This document shows, in pieces, positions 6,856 to 14,908 of a stretch of DNA of 36,663 bases. The DNA lies in assembly GCF_001418015.1 (NCBI RefSeq), contig NZ_LIQG01000021.1, positions 1-36,663 of the forward strand, given 5' to 3'. The notes beneath the pieces were generated by a model. The model saw nothing but the letters and a program-made list of their open reading frames with translations. It did no database searches and had not been told where the DNA came from. The DNA comes from Lacinutrix mariniflava (GTDB taxonomy: Bacteria; Bacteroidota; Bacteroidia; Flavobacteriales; Flavobacteriaceae). The translations under genes and the position numbers were made by a program. The stretch's first letter is position 1; every line of letters begins with the position of its first letter.

Positions 6856-7909
6856 TAGCCGAAATTTTAAATTTCTGTTCTTTTCCTTTTAACTGAATAT
6901 CCCCAATAAATTCTGATGTATATTTAGTTGTTAATGCTAAGTCATTAATTAATAAGTTTGAGCATAATAGCAACTCGTTGTATTTATTGCACTCTCCTTG
7001 TATTCTTGCTGAAGTATTAATAACATCTCCATGGTATGCAATTTCTTTTTTAACTGTACCTACTTCTGTTACTATTAACTTGCCGCCATGTAAACCGGCT
7101 TTAAATACGGGAACTAGATTGTATTTAGACTTATAGTATTTTTGTTTTTTTTGTATCCGGTTTTGAAACTCAAAGAATAGATTAACACAATTATTATTAG
7201 TAATTCCTCTTTTATACTTCCAACTAAGTACTGCCTCGTCTCCAACGTATTGATAAATTTCTGCATCATATTTGTTTACAATTCTATTTAAATCGTAAAA
7301 GCAATCTTGAATTAGCTCGCTATAACTATAATGTCCAATTTGTTCTGCTATTGTTGTGGAAGCTTGCAAATCTAAAAACATAAAAATACGCTTCTCCTCT
7401 CTTGGCTTTCTATACTTACCAATTAAAAAATTAAAGAATACTCCCCTTCCAAATTTTTCGTTTGCAATTTTTATAAATGAAAAAATAATAGAGCATATTA
7501 AAAAATAGCTTATAATAATCCAAAATATTCTACTCGTTTTCCACCAACCGTCTTGCGTTGTTAAGTTTATGTTTAACTCGTATTCTGCTAATGGAAATAC
7601 GTAATTTAATGAAAGGATGATACCAATGAGATAGATAACAAATTTCTCGAATAAGACTAATGCTAAAGAAAGGTTTTTTGATAGAAATTTATCGAACAGA
7701 AATTCTACAACCGCAAATAAAGTACCCACTAAAAGTCCTAATAGAATACCAAATGCCAGTATATCGGAAATATGATAATCTGTTACAATAATACCTTCCT
7801 CTGCTCCTATTGCAAAATATCTGATACATATAAAAATACAGAAAGCTATTACCCAAAATATAACCGTTTGAAATAATAAACGTAAAAACTGAATACTATA
7901 GTTTTTCAC
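6842..7909 (-). CDS. Membrane-anchored class III adenylate/guanylate cyclase
   Basis: 355 residues. About 155 N-terminal residues hold roughly four hydrophobic segments and form a membrane anchor. The cytoplasmic class III nucleotide cyclase domain follows (about 168-355). The metal-binding aspartates are in FMFLDLQAST and YVGDEAVLSW, and the transition-state Asn and Arg are in DVINTSARIQ, so the domain looks catalytic. The product (cAMP or cGMP) cannot be decided by eye. It starts 6 bp after the EF-hand gene on the same strand, so the two are almost certainly cotranscribed. Its 3' end overlaps the HAD gene tail to tail. Confidence 0.88.
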   Translation of the reverse strand: MKNYSIQFLRLLFQTVIFWVIAFCIFICIRYFAIGAEEGIIVTDYHISDILAFGILLGLLVGTLFAVVEFLFDKFLSKNLSLALVLFEKFVIYLIGIILSLNYVFPLAEYELNINLTTQDGWWKTSRIFWIIISYFLICSIIFSFIKIANEKFGRGVFFNFLIGKYRKPREEKRIFMFLDLQASTTIAEQIGHYSYSELIQDCFYDLNRIVNKYDAEIYQYVGDEAVLSWKYKRGITNNNCVNLFFEFQNRIQKKQKYYKSKYNLVPVFKAGLHGGKLIVTEVGTVKKEIAYHGDVINTSARIQGECNKYNELLLCSNLLINDLALTTKYTSEFIGDIQLKGKEQKFKISAIRVL

Positions 7910-7915
7910 TGCTAT

Positions 7916-8185
7916 TTAATTTGAAATTTCGTCTATTGCTGTTTGGAATTCTTTCCAATTTATTGAATCGTCTCCATCTTTATCGTAACCTTCAATTAAT
8001 TTAGAGCTTACCACACCTCTAATAAACCCGCTTATTTCGGCTTCTTTAAGTAAGTTTTTAATTTCAGATTTAGAAAGCTTACCATCTCCATTTTCATCGA
8101 AAAAACGAAAAGCTTCTTCTGGAGTTCTAAAATGGTTTGTAATAAGAATTTGTATTTTCTTTAGTATATCGTCTTTTGCTGACAT
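7916..8185 (-). CDS. EF-hand calcium-binding protein
   Basis: A small 89-residue protein with no signal peptide and two EF-hand loops: DENGDGKLSKSE (about residues 30-41) and DKDGDDSINWKE (about 69-80). Both have acidic residues at the coordinating positions and Glu at position 12, so calcium binding is likely. It lies directly upstream of, and in one unit with, the membrane cyclase, which suggests it is a calcium-responsive partner of that enzyme; this is inference. A broken paralogue lies at 19700-19963. Confidence 0.88.
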   Translation of the reverse strand: MSAKDDILKKIQILITNHFRTPEEAFRFFDENGDGKLSKSEIKNLLKEAEISGFIRGVVSSKLIEGYDKDGDDSINWKEFQTAIDEISN

Positions 8186-8216
8186 TGTTTATTCTTTTAT
8201 GTATTATCGAATTTAC

Positions 8217-8246
8217 AAAAAAAGAGCTACAATATAAATTGTAGCT
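8217..8246 (-). terminator. Intrinsic terminator after the metalloprotease gene
   Basis: AGCTACAAT and ATTGTAGCT form a 9-bp stem around ATAA. On the minus strand the stem is followed by a T-rich run (complement of 8217-8223). It separates the metalloprotease gene from the EF-hand/cyclase pair. A similar hairpin remains at 11798-11825. Confidence 0.8.
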
Positions 8247-8331
8247 CTCTTAAAGTAGTAAAAATGACTTATAGCAATAATTTTTAACCACTCCCCTTTA
8301 AAAAGGCTTACTATTAAAAACTTGTTTTATT

Positions 8332-11331
8332 TTATTCTTTAACAAACTTTAAAATAGTACCGTTACTAAAACTTAGTAAGTAAATACCATTAGAAAACCC
8401 ATTAACAGGTATGCTATTATTAGAATTAGAAACTTCTCCACTAGTAATTTTAGCTCCCAAAATATTATAGATTATATAATTCTCTTTTGTTGTTAATCCT
8501 GAGACATTAATCGAGCTACTTGCAGGATTAGGGTATATTTTAAATTTAGGTATTTCATTAACAGAATCTACAGACAAAGTCGGTTCAACAGCTACAGGTT
8601 TATTGCTATTACTAAAAACAACACATTCTGAAGTCTGAACAGCTGTAAGTGTCTGCCCTAACCATGACGTAGGATTCGAATTTACTGGAGAACCAGCTCC
8701 TCCATTCTTGTAAGACGCACCATACACTTTGTAGCTTCCTACTGCTAAGCCTGTAAAATCTGCAGCTGTACTTTGTGCTTCAATTTGGTTATTAGCATTA
8801 TTTACAGCTACGTATGTATAACCTGAATCTGCTGGTGTAGCAGCTACAGTAGAAACAGAACCTGCACCAGAGAATGACATGGTTCTTGAACCATGATTAT
8901 AATTAAGATTCCAAGCTACTAATTTGTAGTTTGTACAAGGTGATAACGTTACAGACAATGAAGGATTATAACTAATAGCACCAGTAGCATTAGACTTAAG
9001 AAAAGTACCAGAACAAGGTGCACCTGGATTATATCCAGAAGCTAGAAAAACTGAAAAAGCTGTTGCTGTACCCGAAGTTACATTTGCAATGGTATAACTA
9101 CCTGCAGTATCAACACTAAAATCGAAAGTTTCATAATTTTCTACTTGCCATTGTGTACTACATGTAGTGCCACCTGAAGTGGTTGCAGAAACAAGCTCTC
9201 CAGAAGGGCTACTTGCATTAATATTTAAAGCTGTTTGAGTAACTGTTGTTCCAAATAAACTGTTTAACGTTAAATTTAACCCAGCGTCACCTTGTGTAAA
9301 TGTAACCGCATTAGTAGGACAAAAATTATTACTTATTGCTGTACATCCAGCAATAGTAATAGCAAAATTATTATTCGAGATATCGAAAAACACATTACCA
9401 ACAGCTTCTACTTTAATACGTGCAGTTGTAGTTTGAATATTTGGTAACATAATACTTTCTGTTCCATCGTTAGCAGTATTAGTTGCTAATGTTGTAGGGA
9501 AGGTTAATCCGCCATCTGTAGATAATAAAATATTAACAATTGGTGTTGCAGTATCTGTACCGTTTACAGACCAAGTAATGGTTTGTGCAGAACCAGCTGC
9601 GTAAGATGAAGATAAGTTAGTTGTTTCAAGAAATGGTCCAATACTACCATCTACATTAACAATCATATCACTATAAGAAACACCACCACCAGCAGCATTA
9701 TTATCACGAACCGTCATACGTAAATTTGCAGCTATAGTAATAGAAGGTAATTTATCTCCTTTTGCCTGATTTGTTCCATCAAGAATTGTAGAAAGAATAG
9801 GGAAAGTACGAGTGGCTGCACTAGCAGTTGCATCGTAAGTACGAAAGAAAGGTGGTTGTGTTGTATCGTCTAATGTAGTTGACGTAGGCGTTATAGCTCC
9901 AATGTCTGTACCTTCCCAACAATAGGTGTAAGAATCTCCAGATCCTTCAGAATCCGCACTCGCTGTAAGCGTAAAAGGTGTAGACTTTGGTATAGTTACA
10001 GTAGCAGGCATCGTTATTACTGGTGGTGTATTACCACTAGCAGTGGTTACAGCACAACTACTAATACTTGAAATAAGAGCGTCTGCTTCAAAATAACTAG
10101 CCGTATGGTAATTTAATATTGGTCCGTTAGTTGTACTATTAAAATAATCGTCTGAACCACAGGTAAACCCATAACTCATGATAGTTGCACCAGCACCTGG
10201 CTCTACTGAAGTCGAAGCATTTCGGGTTGTACAAACTGGAATCGAACTATTATAAGAATGGTTCATCCCAAACTGATGTCCTACCTCGTGTAATACAAGT
10301 TGGTCTCCAAAAACTTGAGAATAAGGAGGTCCACCTTCACCACCAGCACCACGTGCTTTAGCGCTATCATTACACAGAGAAGAAAAAGAAGCCACACCTC
10401 CACCCGAGTTGTTTCCTCCATCACCAAGTACAAATCCTATATCATAATTAGCATTACCAATTACAGCATCAACATTAGCCTGGTTCTCACCAAGCATTGT
10501 ACCAACGTTTGAGTTGGTATAGGGATCGGTATTACCATCGGTATAGACAAGATTTGTTCCACTTACTAAATTAAAATGTACACTTAATTCTCTACGAAAA
10601 ACCAAATTTAGAGTTGCTACGTATTGAATTACCTTATTAAAACTACTTGTTTCTGTACCACCATTCGAGGCAGTAAACTCTCCAGTTGCAGCCATTGCTA
10701 GGCGAAAGGTACGCAGGTCTGCTCCTGTATTATTTCTGTTACTGGCAGATTCGTTACTATTGTTTACGGTTTTTTTTTCCAAAATAGTAGTTGTGCCACA
10801 TCTATCTCCTCCAAAATCTGGAGGTGTTATAGCATTACGTGTAAAATAGCTATAGTAAACATCTTTGTCATCATTTGAATAATGCTCAAAGTAAACAGCG
10901 TCACCATCATAATTCAAAATAACAATATGAAGTCCACCAGAGTTAAACGTAAGTCTAATAATTGCCTCTTTATTCTTTAAGCCGTTACCTGTATAAGATT
11001 TTATTTCTGGATGCTGAGCCGCAATTTCTGGAGAAAGAATTGAAGATTCTACCAAGCCAAATACTTCTGTTTTTCCATTTGGCATTGGAATTTCTAGTTG
11101 TAAATTTTCGTTGTTTTCAAATTCTATTGGTGCATTTAAAAGGTAGCTTCTTAAGCTTGCTTCATCTAGTTTAAGTACATTAAAATCTTTAATATTCCTA
11201 ACTGTTTCAACAGCTTTTGGAAGTGATCTGCCTTCCATGGAAGAGAAGTATTTAGATTGCGCTTGTAAGCCTGTGCCAAATAGTAAAGGCAAAAACAGTA
11301 AATTGGTAAAAAAAAGTAGAATTGGTTTCAT
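8332..11331 (-). CDS. Secreted reprolysin-like (M12B-type) zinc metalloprotease with T9SS sorting domain
   Basis: A 999-residue secreted protease. A signal peptide (residues 1-24, ending in LQAQ) is followed by a propeptide-like region and a metzincin catalytic domain (about 205-430). The zinc motif HEVGHQFGMNH is near 347 and the Met-turn SYGFTCG near 385. Beyond are a region with PVITMPATVTIPKS and two or more beta-rich segments of unknown type. A T9SS type A sorting domain covers about the last 75 residues (IYPNPASSSINVSGLTTKEN, ending LKFVKE). The protein should cross the outer membrane by T9SS and be attached or released. Its CTD is very like that of the frameshifted gene at 12458-14709, also at DNA level. 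No clear TAnnTTTG promoter was seen; TACATTTA lies about 80 nt upstream. Confidence 0.93.
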   Translation of the reverse strand: MKPILLFFTNLLFLPLLFGTGLQAQSKYFSSMEGRSLPKAVETVRNIKDFNVLKLDEASLRSYLLNAPIEFENNENLQLEIPMPNGKTEVFGLVESSILSPEIAAQHPEIKSYTGNGLKNKEAIIRLTFNSGGLHIVILNYDGDAVYFEHYSNDDKDVYYSYFTRNAITPPDFGGDRCGTTTILEKKTVNNSNESASNRNNTGADLRTFRLAMAATGEFTASNGGTETSSFNKVIQYVATLNLVFRRELSVHFNLVSGTNLVYTDGNTDPYTNSNVGTMLGENQANVDAVIGNANYDIGFVLGDGGNNSGGGVASFSSLCNDSAKARGAGGEGGPPYSQVFGDQLVLHEVGHQFGMNHSYNSSIPVCTTRNASTSVEPGAGATIMSYGFTCGSDDYFNSTTNGPILNYHTASYFEADALISSISSCAVTTASGNTPPVITMPATVTIPKSTPFTLTASADSEGSGDSYTYCWEGTDIGAITPTSTTLDDTTQPPFFRTYDATASAATRTFPILSTILDGTNQAKGDKLPSITIAANLRMTVRDNNAAGGGVSYSDMIVNVDGSIGPFLETTNLSSSYAAGSAQTITWSVNGTDTATPIVNILLSTDGGLTFPTTLATNTANDGTESIMLPNIQTTTARIKVEAVGNVFFDISNNNFAITIAGCTAISNNFCPTNAVTFTQGDAGLNLTLNSLFGTTVTQTALNINASSPSGELVSATTSGGTTCSTQWQVENYETFDFSVDTAGSYTIANVTSGTATAFSVFLASGYNPGAPCSGTFLKSNATGAISYNPSLSVTLSPCTNYKLVAWNLNYNHGSRTMSFSGAGSVSTVAATPADSGYTYVAVNNANNQIEAQSTAADFTGLAVGSYKVYGASYKNGGAGSPVNSNPTSWLGQTLTAVQTSECVVFSNSNKPVAVEPTLSVDSVNEIPKFKIYPNPASSSINVSGLTTKENYIIYNILGAKITSGEVSNSNNSIPVNGFSNGIYLLSFSNGTILKFVKE

Positions 11332-11797
11332 AATTATTTAGGGTTATTTGTTAAAACTAACATATAATATCTTAGCTCGTTTTGAGTATACAACATACTA
11401 AATGTATAGGTTAAAGTTACTCTTCACGAAAATACACACAACTGGCTTATTTTTTAAAAAAACAACTACTCAATCAATACTCAAACTTATAAATAACTGA
11501 TTTAGTTGAATTAAAGGTCTCTTGAAATACTATCAATCAATTTTATTTAAATAAAAAAAGGGAATAATTATAGACTTTATAACCAAAGTGCTTGACATAA
11601 TTCATGTACAGAAATAAGGTCTTGTTTTTTTATTTTAGCATTAATTATCTAACACTAAGTATTGGATACAGAATAATTAAAGGATTGAAATTAATTTCTA
11701 CTTCCTTCAGTAAGCTTTAAGTAGAGAGTTAAACAATTTACGATCTCCTCTTTTGCTAAAAATGGTGTTATGTTTAAAGCCAATTGAATTAACGAAA

Positions 11798-11825
11798 AAA
11801 AGCTACAAAATTAATTGTAGCTTTT
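11798..11825. terminator. Orphan terminator-like hairpin
   Basis: AAAAGCTACAA and TTGTAGCTTTT form an 11-bp stem with a 6-nt loop and A/T runs on both sides. The stem and following bases resemble those beside the terminator at 8217-8246, yet no gene ends here. It probably belonged to a lost minus-strand T9SS gene. Confidence 0.6.
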
Positions 11826-11954
11826 CTAGAATAGTTAAAATGATTAATAGCGATAATCTCTAACTCCTTCCTTACAAATTTCTCCCCAAAGAAATTTGAA
11901 CATCTTTTTATCTTTTACGATTTAAAAAGTACTTACATTACTAAACCTAAATAG

Positions 11955-12010
11955 TTACATATATTGAGTAAAAGCATTAGCGTTAATACTATTACTAACA
12001 TTATAAACAA
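11955..12010 (-). pseudogene. Relic of a T9SS C-terminal domain
   Basis: On the minus strand one frame reads NVSNSINANAFTQYM, followed by a stop. This resembles the NNSINVNDFANGIYLL stretch of the intact T9SS tails nearby, and the DNA resembles 12518-12560. The fragment is short and decayed, so the assignment is tentative. Confidence 0.4.
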
Positions 12011-12169
12011 TAGCTCGTTTTTTTTCATAATTCTAGCCATTTGAGATTTAAAATTTGAGTTAAGCAAAAAAGAACTCTTCTATATTTAATACGGAATTAA
12101 TTTAAGTAGGTTTTATTATTTCTTACAATAGTATATTTAAATAAGTAAATAAAAAAATAGAGACACATG

Positions 12170-12315
12170 AACGACATGATTATGTTACAAACGACATAGT
12201 TTTTTTTATTTACACTCTTTTTGTGTATCGTTTTTAATAAAATTAGAGTTCCTTCTAATCCGTTTTACAAATAACATAGTTAGCAAATGAACGACACCAT
12301 TCTGTTACAAACATC
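12170..12315. promoter_or_regulatory. AACGAC repeats, second array (relic)
   Basis: AACGAC occurs at 12170 and 12190 (20-bp spacing) and at 12290, with a variant AACATC at 12310 (again 20 bp). The unit between them, of the form AACGACATGATTATGTTACA, matches the array at 14775-14830. It sits just upstream of the kinase 5'-end relic. Confidence 0.65.
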
Positions 12316-12478
12316 AGGTTTTGATTAAATTAGGACTATATTATGTCTTTCAATTTTGTAGCTTTGGAAGCCAAACGCTCTAGATTTATTTATGTCAAAC
12401 CACTATCTCTTATTATATCTATTTCTTTTTAATTGTGTAATAAACATCCTAATTATACTATTCTTTAACAAACTTTAA
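12316..12478 (+). pseudogene. Truncated 5' end of a histidine kinase gene
   Basis: This stretch parallels 14831-14970, the promoter and start of the intact kinase. It has AGGTTTTG, then TAAATTAGGAC, ATGTCTTTC, a TAGCTTTG -7 box and an ATG at 12392 that opens a hydrophobic signal-like peptide (MSNHYLLLYLFLFNCVINIL). The frame stops after 28 codons where it runs into the T9SS tail of the facing gene. A paralogous kinase gene appears to have been deleted here, leaving only its control region. Confidence 0.6.
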
Positions 12479-14709
12479 AGTATTCCCATTATTAAATTTT
12501 AGTAAATAAATACCATTAGCAAAGTCATTAACGTTAATACTATTATTAATATTAGATATTTCTCCTATACTAATTTTAGCTCCTAAAATATTGTAGATGG
12601 TATAGTTTTGTTTAGTAGTTAAACCAGATACGTTAATCGTACTGTTTGCAGGATTAGGAAAAATAGAAATTAAATTATTACTTATTTCATTGTCTTTAAT
12701 ACTTAAAGTAGGATCCTGTAAATTTGGTCTTAAAAGATAAGAAACATTAAAACCAAAGTCTTCATTATTAGACCATGTACCATTTGGATTTCCTGGCCAA
12801 TTTACCCAAGTTGTACCAACTGTAAAAATATTTTCTGTAGTCGCTAAACTAATATTACTAGTTCCTTCTTCAATTGCAATAAGATATTTACCTGGATCTA
12901 AACTAAATGCATTACCTATAATATTAGCAGTATAACTTTGATTAACACCAGTAATAGTTACAACTTCAGTTTGAGCTATAATGGCATTTGGAACATCTGA
13001 AGCCATATCCCATATAGTCACAAATGTTGTTGTGCCATCTAAATCATTGCTTTGATTTGCTATTTCAAAAGTTACAGATACTATATCTTGAGTAACTAAA
13101 ATATCGAACTGTTGGCCTAATTGACCACCATTGCCTGTACCAATCCCTAAAGAACCAGTAGCAATATTATTGTCTCTTGCATAGGTGCCTAATGAAATTT
13201 CTTTGGTAGAAGATGTTGTGTTATTAGAAAGGTCCGTATCGGTCTCTGCAAGTGTAAGAGTATATGTTACCGTATAACTCCCTAACATTGTTGGTGTAAA
13301 GCCAGTAAAAGTTATAGGTAAACTTGCCCCTACAGCTATAACTTGAGGGCTACTAGATTCTGTATAAACTTCTGATGAATTACTATCTGCTACTGCAACC
13401 GTTAAAATTACATTTGTGGCTTCAACGGTTCCTACATTTTCAATAGTTATACCGTTAGCGATGGACGATATCTGAGTTAGAGGAATACTGGTATATTGAT
13501 CTTGCCCAACATTTGTATCTACTATTGCTAAATCGTTATTAATACTTATAGTTGTAAATGAATTAGGTCCATCCCAAATACTTGCATCCATCACATCACA
13601 GACAGCTCTTACATAAAAATCATAAGTTGTACCTTGAGTTAAACTTGTAATATTTACTGGGTTAGTTGTTGTTATAATAGTTGTGCCATTACCTGGAGTA
13701 AATCCAGTTGTTCCATATTCTACTTCCCATTGCGTGGCTGTACCAAAATTTGTCCAAGCTAAGTCTGCAGAAGTAGGTGTTATATTAGAAGCTTCTAATG
13801 CACTAGGAGCAATACAAGTACTTGGACAACCTCCATTATTAAAGCTTACATCATCTATTAATATATCATTAAAATTAGCATTCTCTAGTGAGTTAGTAAA
13901 AAACGTACACGTGCATTACCTGTTATAGTGTAACTAGCTAAATTTACAGTAGTAGAAACCCACCTTGGGCCCAAATTTTGTTGGTAAGATGTAACCGTAT
14001 TCCAAGCAGCACCATCGTAAAACTCAACATTTATAGTATTATTACCAGAGTCATTCGTATTGTGACTAAATAAAGCATAACATAAATGAGGTGTAGTTAA
14101 GTCAGATAAATCAATTTCCGGACTAGTTAATATATCTCCCGTACCAGAAGTAGAATTCGGTGCAGTTCCATCTATCCAAGCATAATTTGTACCTCCTCCT
14201 GTTGTATAATCTCCTGCAGATGAAGCACCATAAGCTGCTTCTGTATTGTATATATAACCCTCTCCGGTTTCGGACCAACCACTAGGAGTTGTAGTTCCTG
14301 TAAAAGATTCTGTCCAAGGAGCAGAAGTTATTACAGCAGTTACAATTATAGATTGACCACCAGGAGAACAGTCATCAACAGTAGTAGTAAATATGCTTGG
14401 TGGGAATGCAGACGTTCCTTCTGCTGTAGCATAAATTTCTATAGGATTTGCATACATATTATAAATTTGCCAAGTACCATTAACCTTTTTAATATCAGTT
14501 CCATTACTAGTATTACTCCACACACCAGTTTGCAATTCTGTATAAGTGTTATCTAAGTTAACTCCACAAGTAGAACCAAAACCACTAACGGTATAAGCAC
14601 TTTGCGCATTAGCAACAAAGCCAAAAGCTATACATGCAAATATTAGGCAAACTTGCGAAAGCATTTTATTTGGTTGCAAAAATGCTGTTAAAATGTATTT
14701 GTTTTTCAT
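12458..14709 (-). pseudogene. T9SS-secreted surface protein (MAM-like + FN3), split by a one-base frameshift
   Basis: One gene broken into two frames. Part one (14709 to 13885) has an N-terminal signal ending FGFVANAQ and a jelly-roll/MAM-like domain ending in TITGNARVRF. At 13896-13901 a T6 run puts it out of frame, and it stops at LLTH. Adding one T restores RFFTNSLENANFNDILIDDV, the expected end of such a domain. A fibronectin type III domain follows (TPTSADLAWTNFGTATQWEV to TYDFYVRAVCD), then two beta-rich domains and a T9SS CTD (IFPNPANSTINVSGLTTKQN, ending LKFVKE). The restored protein would be about 750 residues. This may be a sequencing error, a real mutation or slippage at the homopolymer. 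It is divergent from the kinase at 14909. Confidence 0.85.
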
Positions 14710-14774
14710 AATTGTATTATTTGGGTTTTATAATTTCATGCAATGATATGCTTAACACATAGTAATTGAAAATG

Positions 14775-14830
14775 AACGATCATGAACGACCTAATTATGT
14801 TACCAACGACATGATTTTGTTACAAACGAC
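14775..14830. promoter_or_regulatory. AACGAC operator array upstream of the histidine kinase
   Basis: AACGAT at 14775 and AACGAC at 14785, 14805 and 14825 are spaced 10, 20 and 20 bp, so all lie on one face of the helix. The 20-bp unit has the form AACGACATGATTTTGTTACA. The array ends about 44 bp upstream of the -7 box of the kinase gene, between two divergent genes. Direct repeats about two helical turns apart are how LytTR regulators bind, and the minus-strand CGTTNGT core partly fits their consensus. Control by the adjacent LytTR regulator is inference. Confidence 0.6.
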
Positions 14831-14873
14831 AGGTTTTGCATAAATTAAGACGTTTTCATGTCTTTCGATTTTG

Positions 14874-14881
14874 TAATTTTG
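14874..14881 (+). promoter_or_regulatory. -7 box of the kinase/regulator operon
   Basis: TAATTTTG fits TAnnTTTG and predicts transcription from about 14888, upstream of the ATG at 14909. No clear TTG lies at the -33 position, as expected for an activator-dependent promoter. It also rules out the earlier in-frame ATG at 14858. Confidence 0.5.
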
Positions 14882-14908
14882 AGAACTGTCATTTTCAGAA
14901 TTTATTTT

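Larger units (their letters stand above)
11332..12457. other. 1.1-kb gene-free region holding relics
   Basis: No intact gene is present. The region between the metalloprotease start and the end of the next T9SS gene contains an orphan hairpin (11798-11825), a faint T9SS-tail relic (about 11955-12010), AACGAC repeats (12170-12315) and a histidine-kinase promoter and 5'-end relic (about 12310-12450). The rest, especially 11340-11790, is AT-rich with nothing recognised. Confidence 0.7.

Noticed and set aside
10300-11174. Plus-strand ORFs within the metalloprotease gene, and similar antisense ORFs elsewhere
   Set aside because: They lie opposite strong coding frames, show low-complexity composition and have no recognisable domain or start signals.
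14775-14830. CRISPR-like array
   Set aside because: The AACGAC units are short, 10/20-bp spaced, without unique spacers of CRISPR length, and no cas genes are nearby.
14858-14908. Earlier ATG for the 7TM-DISM kinase
   Set aside because: It lies upstream of the -7 box at 14874-14881 and would put 17 extra residues before a good signal peptide.
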